DNA of 64,000 nt from Sulfitobacter guttiformis (GTDB lineage: Bacteria > Pseudomonadota > Alphaproteobacteria > Rhodobacterales > Rhodobacteraceae). Below the pieces are notes generated by a model. That model saw nothing but the letters and a program-made list of their open reading frames with translations, had not been told where the DNA came from and searched no databases. The translations under genes and the position numbers were made by a program. Position 1 is the stretch's first letter. Each line of letters opens with the position of its first letter. The stretch covers positions 1,054,001-1,118,000 of the forward strand of contig NZ_RAQK01000002.1 in assembly GCF_003610455.1 (NCBI RefSeq), given 5' to 3'. Shown here in pieces: positions 9,475 through 18,755 of this stretch.

Positions 9475-10187
9475 TTAGGTATAGGCTTATTGATGAAACC
9501 AAGAACGACAGGCTGGGTAAATGTGCTAGGAAGCTGTCATCTGCTCATCGTGCCACTGACGCTTTTCTCAAGGCATTAAATACCCTAGAAGCCATTGAAG
9601 CCCTTGCTGTACATAATGAGCTAGTACGTCCTGCTTTAGACTTTGTGCTTATAACTTACGTATCGGCCTTTAATTCCAGTGACCAAAGTCAGGATGGTGT
9701 GACCTATTTTGACGCAAGAAAAGTATTTTCAACTCAATCAAGATTAGCTTTCCATAAGATGTTAGTTTCCTATCGAAACAAGGAGATAGCCCATCTCACT
9801 AATTATTCTGTCAAGCAATCATTAATACTGGATACAAAGCGTCTTGAAGTGGTTGTTACTGGTACTTTAGAGCGTCCTATTTTTGCAAATGCGTTTCAAC
9901 CAAATTCGGACGCTTGGAAAGAACTCTACCAACATATTTTAATCGCAAGAACATTTTCATTAGCGGAAATAGATAACTTGCAGGCAAGCATAAAAAAGAT
10001 ATTTATGGCACTTCCCCCTCAGGCAGTTTATGACTTAGCTATTGATCGGAATTGCGCAAATTTATCCACGATAGCTGAAAAGCGCGGCATTAAGATCAAT
10101 GAGATTGATCACAGCAATAAGTGTGAAATGAAGCAATATGCAGACTTTATGGGGTGGCTCTCGAAAGAGCACCCGTATTTATTCTAG
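9471..10187 (+). CDS. AT-rich unknown protein with HEPN-like RX5H motif
   Basis: 238-residue protein not recognised as a known family. It begins at a TTG that overlaps the parE stop (TTGA), with GAGGAG eight bases upstream, so translation could be coupled. By eye the gene is far more AT-rich than its neighbours and uses AT-ending codons, a sign of recent acquisition. The mostly helical sequence contains YRNKEIAHLT (R102, H108), matching the RX4-6H pattern with Asn after Arg that marks HEPN-domain ribonucleases found in toxin-antitoxin and phage-defence systems. No antitoxin or nucleotidyltransferase partner is next to it. Either a stand-alone HEPN-like protein or an unrelated helical protein with a chance motif. 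Confidence 0.6.
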   Translation: MIRYRLIDETKNDRLGKCARKLSSAHRATDAFLKALNTLEAIEALAVHNELVRPALDFVLITYVSAFNSSDQSQDGVTYFDARKVFSTQSRLAFHKMLVSYRNKEIAHLTNYSVKQSLILDTKRLEVVVTGTLERPIFANAFQPNSDAWKELYQHILIARTFSLAEIDNLQASIKKIFMALPPQAVYDLAIDRNCANLSTIAEKRGIKINEIDHSNKCEMKQYADFMGWLSKEHPYLF

Positions 10188-10339
10188 CTAGTTATCAAAT
10201 TTTTTTGACTTTCTTAGAGCCTCATTTAGTGCGGCGTGAGCCAAGCTATTAGTTAGTAGGCCGCGAAAGGCGAGTGGGCGCTGAAAAGACCTACCTCTTT
10301 TCTCTTGCCCTCCCCCGCCCCAATCCCCCTAATACCCCC

Positions 10340-11017
10340 ATGCGCCTCCTCCTCATCGCCCTCCTCTTCCTCACCGCCTGTGGCCGTCCGCTCACCGACG
10401 CAGAACGGGCGTTTGCGTATGACATCCACGGCCCCACACTTAACTACAGCAGTGTGCGCTTGCATGACGGGGCGCCCACCCGCGCCGTTACGTTCCGCCG
10501 CAAGCCGCGCCCGCGCACGACCTGCCGCGAGCTGATCTTTCCTGCGCATACGGAGGAGAAGGTCATCACCTCCAAGCCCGCCGCCGTGGCGCTGTTCAAT
10601 ACTGTTCTCTTCGATAAGGACTGGTATCTCGACGATTACCTACCCGATTACCCTGACCGGATCGGGCTGATTGCCGCCATGTTGCTCAGCCATGAATTGA
10701 CGCACGTCTGGCAGTGGCAGAACCGGAAACTGACCGGATATTCCCCGCTCAAGGCAGCGTTTGAGCACGGGGCCAGTGACGACCCCTATCTGTTTGAATT
10801 GGAAGACCGCCGGTTTCTGGATTTTGCCTATGAGCAGCAAGGTTCAATTGTGGAGGAATTTGTGTGTTGTCGTGCATTGCAGCCACAGGGCGCACGCACA
10901 AAGCGCCTGCACGGCCTTATTTCACAGGTTATGCCGGTATCGGCCCTACCGCAAAGCCCGGCCTATGATGTGACCCTGCCGTGGGATGGTGTGGATCTGG
11001 ACCTGATTTGCAAGTGA
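10340..11017 (+). CDS. Lipoprotein with HExxH metallopeptidase-like motif
   Basis: 225-residue predicted lipoprotein: MRLLLIALLFLTACG is a short type II signal with a lipobox ending in C14. Near residues 118-122 SHELTHVWQWQ gives the HExxH zinc motif, embedded as in DUF4157-like metallopeptidase folds; EEFVCCRAL about 60 residues later could provide the third ligand. Substrate unknown. The start was chosen from the signal peptide; an in-frame GTG at 10274 would bury it. The 5' flank is a polypyrimidine stretch (CCTCCCCCGCCCC, CCCCCTAATACCCCC) with no ribosome binding site, which is odd. Confidence 0.7.
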   Translation: MRLLLIALLFLTACGRPLTDAERAFAYDIHGPTLNYSSVRLHDGAPTRAVTFRRKPRPRTTCRELIFPAHTEEKVITSKPAAVALFNTVLFDKDWYLDDYLPDYPDRIGLIAAMLLSHELTHVWQWQNRKLTGYSPLKAAFEHGASDDPYLFELEDRRFLDFAYEQQGSIVEEFVCCRALQPQGARTKRLHGLISQVMPVSALPQSPAYDVTLPWDGVDLDLICK

Positions 11018-11067
11018 TCGCCATGTCTACAGCCCATTAAAGCGCGGGAATAGTGTGATTGCGGCCC

Positions 11068-12048
11068 TCACCCTTGCGCAAGAGTTTCGATCAGCGCCCA
11101 AGTATCTGCGCCGACGTCGACGGGATCCATCACCTGCTTGTTTCGGCCCGGCATGCGCGCAGCTTCGTCCTGCCCGATGTGGGCCGCCAGTTCTTGTACC
11201 TTTTCACCGAAATCATGGCTGACCGACGGGTCTATGATGAGGTAATATTGTCCCAGATCATGGGGCGTGCCAGTGGCCGCTTTGAGCGGTTTAACATCCC
11301 GCGACAGGACCGAGCCGGTCATGGCGGCGGCCAGCACTTCCGCCATCAGGCCAAAGCCCCAGCCCTTGGGGCCGCCCACCGAGACGAGCGAGCCCGCGAT
11401 CGCAGCCTCCGGGTCTGTGGTGGGGTTGCCTTGCGCGTCGAGCGCCCAGCCTTCGGGGATCTGCTCCCCCGCGGCCTTGGCCATTGTGATCTTCCCCAGT
11501 GCTACAGTGGTAGTGGATTGATCGAACTGCATTGCGATGCCGCCTGCCCCGTCGGGTACGGAAAACGCGATGGGATTGGTGCCGATGGCGCGGGTTTTAC
11601 CGCCCGGTGCGGCAACAATGGGCGAAGCGTTCGTAAAACCGATGCCAATCATGCCCGCGAGCGCAATCTGTTCTGTGAAATAGCCAAGCGAGGTACAGGT
11701 ATGGGCGTGGGCAACCGACAGCGATGCCACACCCGAGCGCCGCGCGGCATCCAGCGCCACGGGCAACGCATGCGCAAAAGCAGGCTGGGAAAAGCCGAAG
11801 CCAGCATCGACCTGCACCGCACCACTACGCGGTGTACTGACCTGCGGCGTCACGGTACCAGACACGCGCCCCGAGCGTAGCTGCTGGCAGTAGCTCTCGA
11901 CATAGTAAAGACCGCAGATTTTATTACCGATGCTTTCAGCTTTGCGCACAGCACGGGCGACCTCGGCGGCGGCAAAGGGGGCTGCACCGTGCAAGTGCAA
12001 CGCACGACGAACCGTTTGCTCGATCTCATCGAGAGGAATTTGCGGCAT
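11068..12048 (-). CDS. Ldh2-family NAD(P)-dependent oxidoreductase
   Basis: 326-residue member of the malate/L-lactate dehydrogenase type 2 family, which includes delta1-piperideine-2-carboxylate reductase, ureidoglycolate and sulfolactate dehydrogenases. Visible features are the catalytic-histidine region VAHAHTCTSLGYFTE, TNASPIVAAPGG, the NPIAFSVP nucleotide-binding segment and GPKGWGFGLMAEVLAAA. Which 2-keto or hydroxy acid it uses cannot be told; in this clade sulfolactate and imine substrates are both plausible. The start ATG has GGAG upstream. Same strand as lolD but about 70 bases apart. Confidence 0.8.
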   Translation of the reverse strand: MPQIPLDEIEQTVRRALHLHGAAPFAAAEVARAVRKAESIGNKICGLYYVESYCQQLRSGRVSGTVTPQVSTPRSGAVQVDAGFGFSQPAFAHALPVALDAARRSGVASLSVAHAHTCTSLGYFTEQIALAGMIGIGFTNASPIVAAPGGKTRAIGTNPIAFSVPDGAGGIAMQFDQSTTTVALGKITMAKAAGEQIPEGWALDAQGNPTTDPEAAIAGSLVSVGGPKGWGFGLMAEVLAAAMTGSVLSRDVKPLKAATGTPHDLGQYYLIIDPSVSHDFGEKVQELAAHIGQDEAARMPGRNKQVMDPVDVGADTWALIETLAQG

Positions 12049-12119
12049 GGGTCAGACTCCGGTTTCGGGACATGCCTTCGACAGACCAGCCTTGTGCAGG
12101 CAGGTCAAGACACAAGGCC

Positions 12120-12803
12120 CTAGACGGGGACAAGCACGCCTTTGTCGAGCCGGATCTGCCGGTCCATACGGGCGGCCAGTTCAAGGTTGTGTGTGGCAAT
12201 CAGCGCGGACAGGCCAGTGCTGCGGACCAATGCCATCAGAGCTGCAAAAACCGTCTCCGAGGTAGCAGGATCAAGGTTGCCCGTCGGCTCGTCCGCGAGC
12301 AGAAGTTTGGGTCCATTTGCAAGGGCACGGCAAAAGGCTACGCGCTGCTGTTCGCCGCCCGACAACTCCGCAGGGCGGTGTGCGGCGCGCGCAGCTACGC
12401 CGACCTGTGTGAGCAGCGCCATCGCACGCTCCTGAGCCGCGCCGCGGGCAACGCCATTGGCAAGCTGTGGCAGTATGATGTTCTCCGCGGCAGAAAATTC
12501 GGGGAGCAGATGATGGAACTGGTAGATGAACCCCACATCATTGCGGCGCACCGAAGTGCGGATAGCATCACGTTGTCCGGTCAGGTCTGTGCCGTCTATT
12601 TCAACCGTACCAGCATCGGGCGTATCAAGTAGACCTGCGATGTGGAGCAGCGTGGACTTACCCGCACCCGAAGGCGCGACAAGGGCCACGACCTCGCCCC
12701 GCCCGATTGTGAGATCAATACCCCCCAATACCTTTACCTCGTTGGGCTTTCCTGTGTTGTAACCTTTGGTGATGCCCGACAGGCGCAAAACAGGATTACT
12801 CAT
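12120..12803 (-). CDS. lolD: Lipoprotein-releasing ABC transporter ATPase LolD
   Basis: 227-residue ABC ATPase with Walker [10 protein letters not shown] (a variant of the usual GPSGSGKST) near residue 43, the Q-loop region [13 protein letters not shown] typical of LolD/MacB types, signature LSGGEQQRV, Walker [13 protein letters not shown] and switch histidine in IATHN. With LolC/E it powers release of outer-membrane lipoproteins from the inner membrane to LolA. It starts 8 bases inside the end of the permease gene, so the two form one unit. Confidence 0.9.
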   Translation of the reverse strand: MSNPVLRLSGITKGYNTGKPNEVKVLGGIDLTIGRGEVVALVAPSGAGKSTLLHIAGLLDTPDAGTVEIDGTDLTGQRDAIRTSVRRNDVGFIYQFHHLLPEFSAAENIILPQLANGVARGAAQERAMALLTQVGVAARAAHRPAELSGGEQQRVAFCRALANGPKLLLADEPTGNLDPATSETVFAALMALVRSTGLSALIATHNLELAARMDRQIRLDKGVLVPV

Positions 12804-14082
12804 AACGCAGCGCCTCTACAGGGTTCATGCGGGCGGCACGGCGCGCAGGGAAAATAGTAACGACAAACGACAGGCCAAGCGACAGAGCCACAGCGGACAA
12901 GACATCACCCAGTTCCAGTTTCGCTGGTAAAAAGTAAATCCCCCTGATCGACGGATCCCACGCATTACCGCCAGAAAGCCAGTTCACGAGCCCGAAAATC
13001 TGGTCCACATAAACCGCAAAAAGGCAGCCGAAGATCACGCCCATGGCTGTCCCGATCAGTCCTGTGAACGATCCACAGATAAAGAATATCCGCAGGATCG
13101 ACCCTTCTGAAAGACCCATGGTGCGCAGGATACCGATATCGCGACCCTTGTTTTTGACCAGCATAATCAGGCCGGAGACTATGTTCATCGCTGCGATCAG
13201 TACCAGAATGGACAGAATTACGAACATTACATTGTCCTCGATGTCCAATGCGTTGAGAAATCCGGATGATGCCTCACGCCAGGTCCAGATCAGCGCGGTC
13301 TCGCCAGCGGCCGCAAGGATGCTTGCGCTGATATTATCCACGTTGTCGGGGTCCTGCACCATCACTTCCAACTCGCTCACGGCGTCTTCGGAGTTGAAGT
13401 AACTCTGTGCCTCCGCCAAAGGCAGATAAGCGCGCGTACGATCAATATCATAGCGGCCCGCAGTGAAGATGTATGTGACCTCATACCCGTTTATGCGCGG
13501 ACTGGTGCCAAAGGCGGTCTTCACGCCGTCGGGTGAAATCAGGCGGATAGTGTCGCCCACCTCCGCCCCCAGCGTGCGCGCAATGCCAGAACCAATGGCG
13601 ATGCCTTCACCGAAGCGGGCAATATCACCATCGAACGCTTGAGGATCTGCGATACGCGGGATTGTGGCGAGGTTCTCCTTGGAGATGCCATAGACCTCCA
13701 TACCCGCGTTGTTGCCCTGAAATGTCGCCATCACCTGACCGCGCACAATAGGCGCTACGCGGGTAACACCCTCGACGGCAGCGACCAAATCTGCCCGTGC
13801 GTCATAGTCTCGGATGCTGCGATCCACCCGGCCGTTAGGCTGGACCACACCCATTTCGTAGACGGTGACATGAGCGTTTGCACCAAGGATAGTATCGACA
13901 AACTCCGCGCGAAATCCGGAGCGTACCGCCAGCGTGGCAACCAGTGCAAAAACCGCCAATGTGATACCGATAAGGCTGATCCAAGTCATCGTACTTACCC
14001 CGCCTTCGGAGCGGCGCGCCCGCAGGTAGCGCCATGCGATCATCCATTCAAACGGAGCAAAGGGGGGGGTATTAGAGGCCAT
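12796..14082 (-). CDS. lolC: Lipoprotein-releasing permease LolC/LolE
   Basis: 428-residue membrane protein: one TM near residues 30-55, a periplasmic MacB/LolC domain of about 220 residues ([12 protein letters not shown] ... [10 protein letters not shown]), then three TM helices forming the FtsX domain ([35 protein letters not shown] and the C-terminal pair), ending [16 protein letters not shown], the standard Lol/FtsX tail. Start at the ATG at 14082 with AGGAC upstream; ten further residues are open before it. Alphaproteobacteria often have one LolC/E-type permease acting as a homodimer (sometimes called LolF), which fits the single gene seen here. Confidence 0.88.
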   Translation of the reverse strand: MASNTPPFAPFEWMIAWRYLRARRSEGGVSTMTWISLIGITLAVFALVATLAVRSGFRAEFVDTILGANAHVTVYEMGVVQPNGRVDRSIRDYDARADLVAAVEGVTRVAPIVRGQVMATFQGNNAGMEVYGISKENLATIPRIADPQAFDGDIARFGEGIAIGSGIARTLGAEVGDTIRLISPDGVKTAFGTSPRINGYEVTYIFTAGRYDIDRTRAYLPLAEAQSYFNSEDAVSELEVMVQDPDNVDNISASILAAAGETALIWTWREASSGFLNALDIEDNVMFVILSILVLIAAMNIVSGLIMLVKNKGRDIGILRTMGLSEGSILRIFFICGSFTGLIGTAMGVIFGCLFAVYVDQIFGLVNWLSGGNAWDPSIRGIYFLPAKLELGDVLSAVALSLGLSFVVTIFPARRAARMNPVEALRYE

Positions 14083-14154
14083 GTTCGTCCTGACTGCACG
14101 ATTTTTTCGCACCGTGGGGGTTTACGGGTTGGCGGTCAAGCCGGCGATGCGTGC

Positions 14155-14649
14155 TCAGGCGCGCACGCGCCGCCGGAACGGCATCCGAAGCAGGCCAAAC
14201 AGCAGGCTAATCGCCAGACTCCCCAACATAAAACCGACCCCCGCAAAGGTGAGGCCGGCAAAGTTTACGGGAACAGCCGGTCGATAGGCCTGCCATGCGG
14301 CACGCGCAATTTCGCGATCTGTAAAGCGGGCGCCGTTATAGGCGCGCATAAATGGCCCCTGCCCCTGCAACACAACCAGATCGCGGCTCAACGTCTCGTA
14401 ACGGATGATCGAGCGGGTCATATCCGCCCGACGGCGCTCCAGAAAGGGAGTGCCCTGCATCTGCGTCAGCGCCTCGCTCCGCGTCAGATCGGAGGCTGTC
14501 GCAGACCCATCGAAATCCGCGACCACCTCGCCGAGCGCATCAACAGCCCCGCCCAGACGCTGCATATATTGTTGCGAGAACTCCGGGAACTGGGAGGTCG
14601 CCGCCGCACCGGCAAGGCCGCCTGCAAAAACGATACTGCGCAAAATCAT
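14155..14649 (-). CDS. DUF2937 family membrane protein
   Basis: 164-residue protein resembling DUF2937: an N-terminal hydrophobic segment (LRSIVFAGGLAGAAATSQF), a helical middle with EFSQQYMQRLGGAVDALGEV, and a C-terminal TM stretch (FAGLTFAGVGFMLGSLAISL) followed by a basic tail. Members are uncharacterised inner-membrane proteins. Start placed at the ATG at 14649. It lies upstream of lolC on the same strand. Confidence 0.75.
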   Translation of the reverse strand: MILRSIVFAGGLAGAAATSQFPEFSQQYMQRLGGAVDALGEVVADFDGSATASDLTRSEALTQMQGTPFLERRRADMTRSIIRYETLSRDLVVLQGQGPFMRAYNGARFTDREIARAAWQAYRPAVPVNFAGLTFAGVGFMLGSLAISLLFGLLRMPFRRRVRA

Positions 14650-14729
14650 CTGTTCACCGCTCTGGCCGAAATCCCTGTGATCACAATGCCTAGTCTGACA
14701 ACATTCCAAGATCAAGGCAGGCCCTGACC

Positions 14730-15893
14730 CTACTTGGGCATAAGACGAAGAAGCCTGCCATCGGAATTGTCGAGCACGAGGATTGCTCCGTCACGGTCGA
14801 TCTCTACATCGCGCAGGCGAATCTCACCGTCCAAGAAGCGCTCCTCGCCGACAACGCGGTCACCCTCCATCACCAGCCGCACCAGCCCCCCGGGATTGAG
14901 CGAGGCGGCCAACACATCGCCCTGCCACCCTTCGAACATCGTGCCTTCATAGAAGGCAAAACCGCCGGGCGCGATGACCGGATCCCAGTAATATTGCGGC
15001 TCAGTGAAACCTTCGTGTCGCGCGGCCCCCGACCCGATGGCAGAGCCGTTGTAATTGACCCCGTAGCTGACCACCGGCCAGCCATAATTTTCACCTGCCG
15101 CGATCTTGTTGAGTTCGTCGCCACCCGCAGCACCATGCTCCAGCGTCCAGAGTGTGCCGTCGTCGGGCCGGATGTCAGCCCCTTGCACATTGCGGTGCCC
15201 AAGGCTCCAAACCTCGGTCCCGAAAGGGTTATTCGCTGCCGCGCCGCCCTCAAGCGTGACACGCACGACCTTTCCATAAGTCTTGTCAGTATCTTGGGCA
15301 AATTCGCGCTCGCGGGTCGAGAAGTGCTCACCCGTGGTAATAAAAAGGTAGTCCCCTTGCGGCACAACCCGCGCGCCATAGTGCATTGCGTTCGGCGATG
15401 GCGGCGATTGCACAAAGACATCGCGCACATCGTTCAGCGCAGTGCCGTCCACGCTCAGAACAGCCCGCGCGGCCGCTGTAGCCGACATGCCATTCTCGAG
15501 CGGCTTGGCGTAAGTGAGAAAAATTACGCGGCTGGTAGCGAAATCCTCAGAAAGCGCGACATCAAGAAGCCCGCCCTGCCGCTCCGCGAGGACTTGGGGC
15601 ACACCTGTGATCGGCGCGCCGACCTGACCGTCCATGACCAGACGCAGCGCGCCCGACCGCTCGGTCACCAGATACCCGCCCCCCGGCAAAACCTCGACGC
15701 CCCAAGGCGTTTCCAGCCCGTCGGCAACCACCTCGATTTCGAGTTCAATACCGCTGGCCAAGGTAGGGGCGCGGGTCTGGGTGGGCCATGCAGGGGTAAA
15801 TTGGGGGGCATTCTTATCGCCCTGCTCCACGCCTTGGCCGCTGGCTGCAGTGCCAATGACCGTCGCCGCAACGAATGTGGTCAGATATTTCAT
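14730..15893 (-). CDS. PQQ-dependent sugar dehydrogenase-type protein, exported
   Basis: 387-residue six-bladed beta-propeller of the glucose/sorbosone dehydrogenase family (YliI/Asd type). A signal peptide (MKYLTTFVAATVIGTAASGQG) directs export. The propeller shows LETPWGVEVLPGGGYLVTER, the DVALSEDFATSR segment, HRNVQGADIRPDDGTLWTLE, the GGDELN loop and NYGWPVVSYG, all typical of the family and including likely PQQ and Ca2+ contacts. It would oxidise an aldose in the periplasm if PQQ is available; no pqq genes are in the window. Start at 15893 with a strong AGGAGG. Confidence 0.85.
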   Translation of the reverse strand: MKYLTTFVAATVIGTAASGQGVEQGDKNAPQFTPAWPTQTRAPTLASGIELEIEVVADGLETPWGVEVLPGGGYLVTERSGALRLVMDGQVGAPITGVPQVLAERQGGLLDVALSEDFATSRVIFLTYAKPLENGMSATAAARAVLSVDGTALNDVRDVFVQSPPSPNAMHYGARVVPQGDYLFITTGEHFSTREREFAQDTDKTYGKVVRVTLEGGAAANNPFGTEVWSLGHRNVQGADIRPDDGTLWTLEHGAAGGDELNKIAAGENYGWPVVSYGVNYNGSAIGSGAARHEGFTEPQYYWDPVIAPGGFAFYEGTMFEGWQGDVLAASLNPGGLVRLVMEGDRVVGEERFLDGEIRLRDVEIDRDGAILVLDNSDGRLLRLMPK

Positions 15894-15929
15894 CACCAAT
15901 CCTCCTGATCTCACAGGTAAAATGGCACA

Positions 15930-15960
15930 AAAGGAGCGCAGGTCCAGCCCGCGCTCCTTT
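15930..15960 (-). terminator. Intrinsic terminator after proS
   Basis: AAAGGAGCGC (15930-15939) and GCGCTCCTTT (15951-15960) form a 10-bp stem with an 11-base loop. On the minus strand it follows the proS stop by 6 bases and is succeeded by TGTGCC, so the T run is mostly the end of the stem. Confidence 0.65.
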
Positions 15961-15966
15961 CATCGG

Positions 15967-17319
15967 TCAAATTCCGCGAACGGTCAGACCTTTATAGATT
16001 TGGGCAATGCGTTCCACGGCCTGCTCAGGGGCCATCTCCTCGCTCTCGCCCGTACGGCGCGAGGTCAATTCAACCACACCATTCTTGAGGCCACGTGGGC
16101 CCACCGTGATACGCCATGGTAGCCCGATCAGATCCATGGTGGCGAATTTGCCGCCTGCGCGCTCGTTGCGGTCGTCATAAAGCGGCTCGAGGCCCAGCGC
16201 GGTAAGGCTGTTATACAGTGCCTCACAAGCGCCATCCGCCTCGTCGTCCCCCTGCTTGAGATTGACAATACCGCAATGGAAAGGCGTGACGCCTTCGGGC
16301 CAGATGATGCCTTTGTCGTCATGGCTTGCCTCGATGATCGCGCCGAGCAAACGGGAGACACCAATGCCGTGACTGCCCATATGCACAGGCACAACCTTGC
16401 CGTCCGGCCCCTGCACCGTGGCACCCATAGCTTCGGAGTATTTGGTGCCAAAGTAGAAGATCTGACCAACTTCAATGCCACGTGCGGTACGGCGGCGTTC
16501 TTCGGGGACGTCGTTGAACAAGGCCTCGTCGTGCGTTTCGTCGGTGCGCGCGTATTTGGTGGTAAACTCCTCCATGACAGCGGCGCATTCGGCGTGATTG
16601 TCGTAGTCAATCGTGCGGTCGCCAAACTTCAAATCGGTGACAGCACTGTCATAGAACACCTCCGACTCGCCCGTTTCCGCCAGAACCAGAAACTCGTGCG
16701 TATCCTCGCCCCCGATCGGACCGGAATCCGCACGCATGGGGATCGCCTGAAGCCCCATCCGCTCATAGGTACGCAAATAGCTAACCAGATGGCGGTTATA
16801 CGCATGAAGCGCATCCTCTTTGGTCAGATCAAAGTTGTAGCCGTCTTTCATAAAGAATTCGCGGCCCCGCATGACACCAAAGCGCGGCCGCATCTCGTCG
16901 CGGAACTTCCACTGGATGTGATAGAGCGTCAGCGGCAGATCTTTGTAGCTTCCTACATGGCTGCGGAATATGTCCGTGATCATTTCCTCGTTGGTGGGAC
17001 CATACAACATATCACGGCCCTGACGGTCGGTGATGCGCAGCATCTCCTCGCCATAGTCATCATACCGTCCGCTTTCGCGCCACAGGTCCGCAGGTTGTAG
17101 CGTCGGCATCAGCATGGGAACATGGCCCGCGCGCATCTGCTCCTCGTGCACGATATTCTCAAGCTTGCGCAGAACCTTGAAACCCAGCGGTAGCCACGAA
17201 TAAATCCCCGCAGCGTTCTGCTTGATCATCCCTGCACGCAGCATGTAGCGGTGGCTGACAATCTGCGCCTCGGACGGAGTTTCTTTCAACACAGGCAGGA
17301 AATAACGGCTTAAACGCAT
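15967..17319 (-). CDS. proS: Proline-tRNA ligase, short class
   Basis: 450-residue class II aminoacyl-tRNA synthetase that charges tRNA-Pro. Motif 2 is in [20 protein letters not shown], motif 3 in [18 protein letters not shown], and the C-terminal anticodon-binding domain follows. At this length it lacks the roughly 180-residue editing insertion between motifs 2 and 3 of the E. coli enzyme, the form usual in alphaproteobacteria. Start with AGGAG upstream. Cytoplasmic housekeeping enzyme. Confidence 0.95.
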   Translation of the reverse strand: MRLSRYFLPVLKETPSEAQIVSHRYMLRAGMIKQNAAGIYSWLPLGFKVLRKLENIVHEEQMRAGHVPMLMPTLQPADLWRESGRYDDYGEEMLRITDRQGRDMLYGPTNEEMITDIFRSHVGSYKDLPLTLYHIQWKFRDEMRPRFGVMRGREFFMKDGYNFDLTKEDALHAYNRHLVSYLRTYERMGLQAIPMRADSGPIGGEDTHEFLVLAETGESEVFYDSAVTDLKFGDRTIDYDNHAECAAVMEEFTTKYARTDETHDEALFNDVPEERRRTARGIEVGQIFYFGTKYSEAMGATVQGPDGKVVPVHMGSHGIGVSRLLGAIIEASHDDKGIIWPEGVTPFHCGIVNLKQGDDEADGACEALYNSLTALGLEPLYDDRNERAGGKFATMDLIGLPWRITVGPRGLKNGVVELTSRRTGESEEMAPEQAVERIAQIYKGLTVRGI

Positions 17320-17447
17320 GACGGCGCTCCTCTTGAATTTCCCCGCTTGCCTATGTCAAAGCCCCGCCCGACACAATCACCAAGATATGCACAGCTAGAT
17401 TTCCGTCCTGATCCTTTCGGTCGTAAAAATCTGCAGAGCCCGAGGGC

Positions 17448-18701
17448 CTAGCTACTCGCCCCGTCCTGCACCACAGCGCGCTGCACCAGATTGAGGGCGA
17501 CCTGCGTTGCCTTGCCCATGTCCTGAACGGATATCCATTCAAGCGGCCCGTGAATTTCCTGCATACCGGTAAAAATGTTGGGGCATGGCAGCCCCATTTC
17601 CGTGAGGCGCAAGCCGTCGGTGCCGCCGCGGATCGGGACCGAGACAGGTTCGATACCGGCCTCGCGCACGGCGGCATGGGCCAGATGCACGGGCGTCATG
17701 TCATTCTCGAGCCAATAGCGCATGTTGCGGTATTGCGGTGTGATCTCGCAGGTGATCTGCGCGCGCGTTTCGGTCAGCCCGACCGCTTCGCAGACCTTGC
17801 GCAGTATTTCACCTTTTTGTGCCAGACCCTCTCGCTCGAAATCGCGGATGATAAACCCGATACGCGTCTGTGCCGCGCCGCCGGTGATGTCGGTGGCATG
17901 GATAAAACCTTCGACGCCGCTCGTGGTCTCGGGGGTCATGGTGGTCTGGGGCAAAGTCTCGATAATTCGCGCGGCAAGGTGCATAGCATTCACCAGCTTG
18001 TCTTTGGCCCAGCCTGGGTGGATCGACACCCCCGTAACCGTAACAATGCCCCGATCAGCCGAGAAAGTCTCGTGCTCGACCTCGCCCGGTTTGGAGCCAT
18101 CGAAAGTATAGGCAAAATCACAGGCCATATCTGCGGGCAGCTGTGGATCAACACCACGTCCGATTTCCTCGTCCGGCGTAAACGCAAGGCGCAGCTTGGC
18201 GTGGGGAATAGAAGGATTATCCAGCAGATGGCGCGCAGTGGTCATAATGATCGCCACCCCTGCCTTATCGTCGCCTCCGAGCAAGGTTGTACCTGATGCG
18301 GTAATCAGATCATGGCCCACACACGCCGCCAGATGCGGTGAAATATCGGGGCCAAGGCGGCGCTCGGGTGCATCTGGAAAAGAAATATCGCCCCCGTTAT
18401 ATCCCGTGATCAGGCGCGGTTTGACACCGGTTGCGTTGAACTGGGGCGCGGTGTCCACATGTGCGCAGAGCCCCATCACCGGTCCCTCTGCTGTGGCAGG
18501 GATTGTAGCCAGCACAACGCCATAGTCCGTCAGTTGCACCTCTGCGGCTCCCATCTCCTCCAGCTCTGCCAGCAGCATCCGGCTCAGGTCGAGCTGACAT
18601 TCGGTCGAGGGTTGTATCGGGCTGTTCTCGTCGGACTGGGTATCAACAGCGGCATAGCGCATCAGGCGGGTTTGCAACTCGGTATCGAAGGGGGTGCGCA
18701 T
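17448..18701 (-). CDS. pepT: Peptidase T (tripeptide aminopeptidase)
   Basis: 417-residue M20-family di-zinc peptidase that removes the N-terminal residue of tripeptides. Metal-site motifs are visible: GLCAHVDTAPQF (His and Asp), LLGGDDKAGVAI (bridging Asp), TPDEEIGRG (catalytic and ligand Glu pair), a later DGSKPGEVEHETF region, and GGTDGLRLTEMGLPCPNIF near the end. Length and spacing fit PepT rather than dipeptidases or deacylases of the family. Start at 18701 with AGGAG nearby. Cytoplasmic. Confidence 0.92.
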   Translation of the reverse strand: MRTPFDTELQTRLMRYAAVDTQSDENSPIQPSTECQLDLSRMLLAELEEMGAAEVQLTDYGVVLATIPATAEGPVMGLCAHVDTAPQFNATGVKPRLITGYNGGDISFPDAPERRLGPDISPHLAACVGHDLITASGTTLLGGDDKAGVAIIMTTARHLLDNPSIPHAKLRLAFTPDEEIGRGVDPQLPADMACDFAYTFDGSKPGEVEHETFSADRGIVTVTGVSIHPGWAKDKLVNAMHLAARIIETLPQTTMTPETTSGVEGFIHATDITGGAAQTRIGFIIRDFEREGLAQKGEILRKVCEAVGLTETRAQITCEITPQYRNMRYWLENDMTPVHLAHAAVREAGIEPVSVPIRGGTDGLRLTEMGLPCPNIFTGMQEIHGPLEWISVQDMGKATQVALNLVQRAVVQDGASS

Positions 18702-18755
18702 CTGGTCAGGCTCCTGTGTGGCGTTGCCCCATTCGCAACCCCCTCCGCAGAAGTG

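Noticed and set aside
13639..14727. A 362-codon plus-strand frame opposite lolC and the DUF2937 gene
   Set aside because: It lies antisense to two well-supported genes, with Arg/His/Cys-rich composition typical of a shadow frame.
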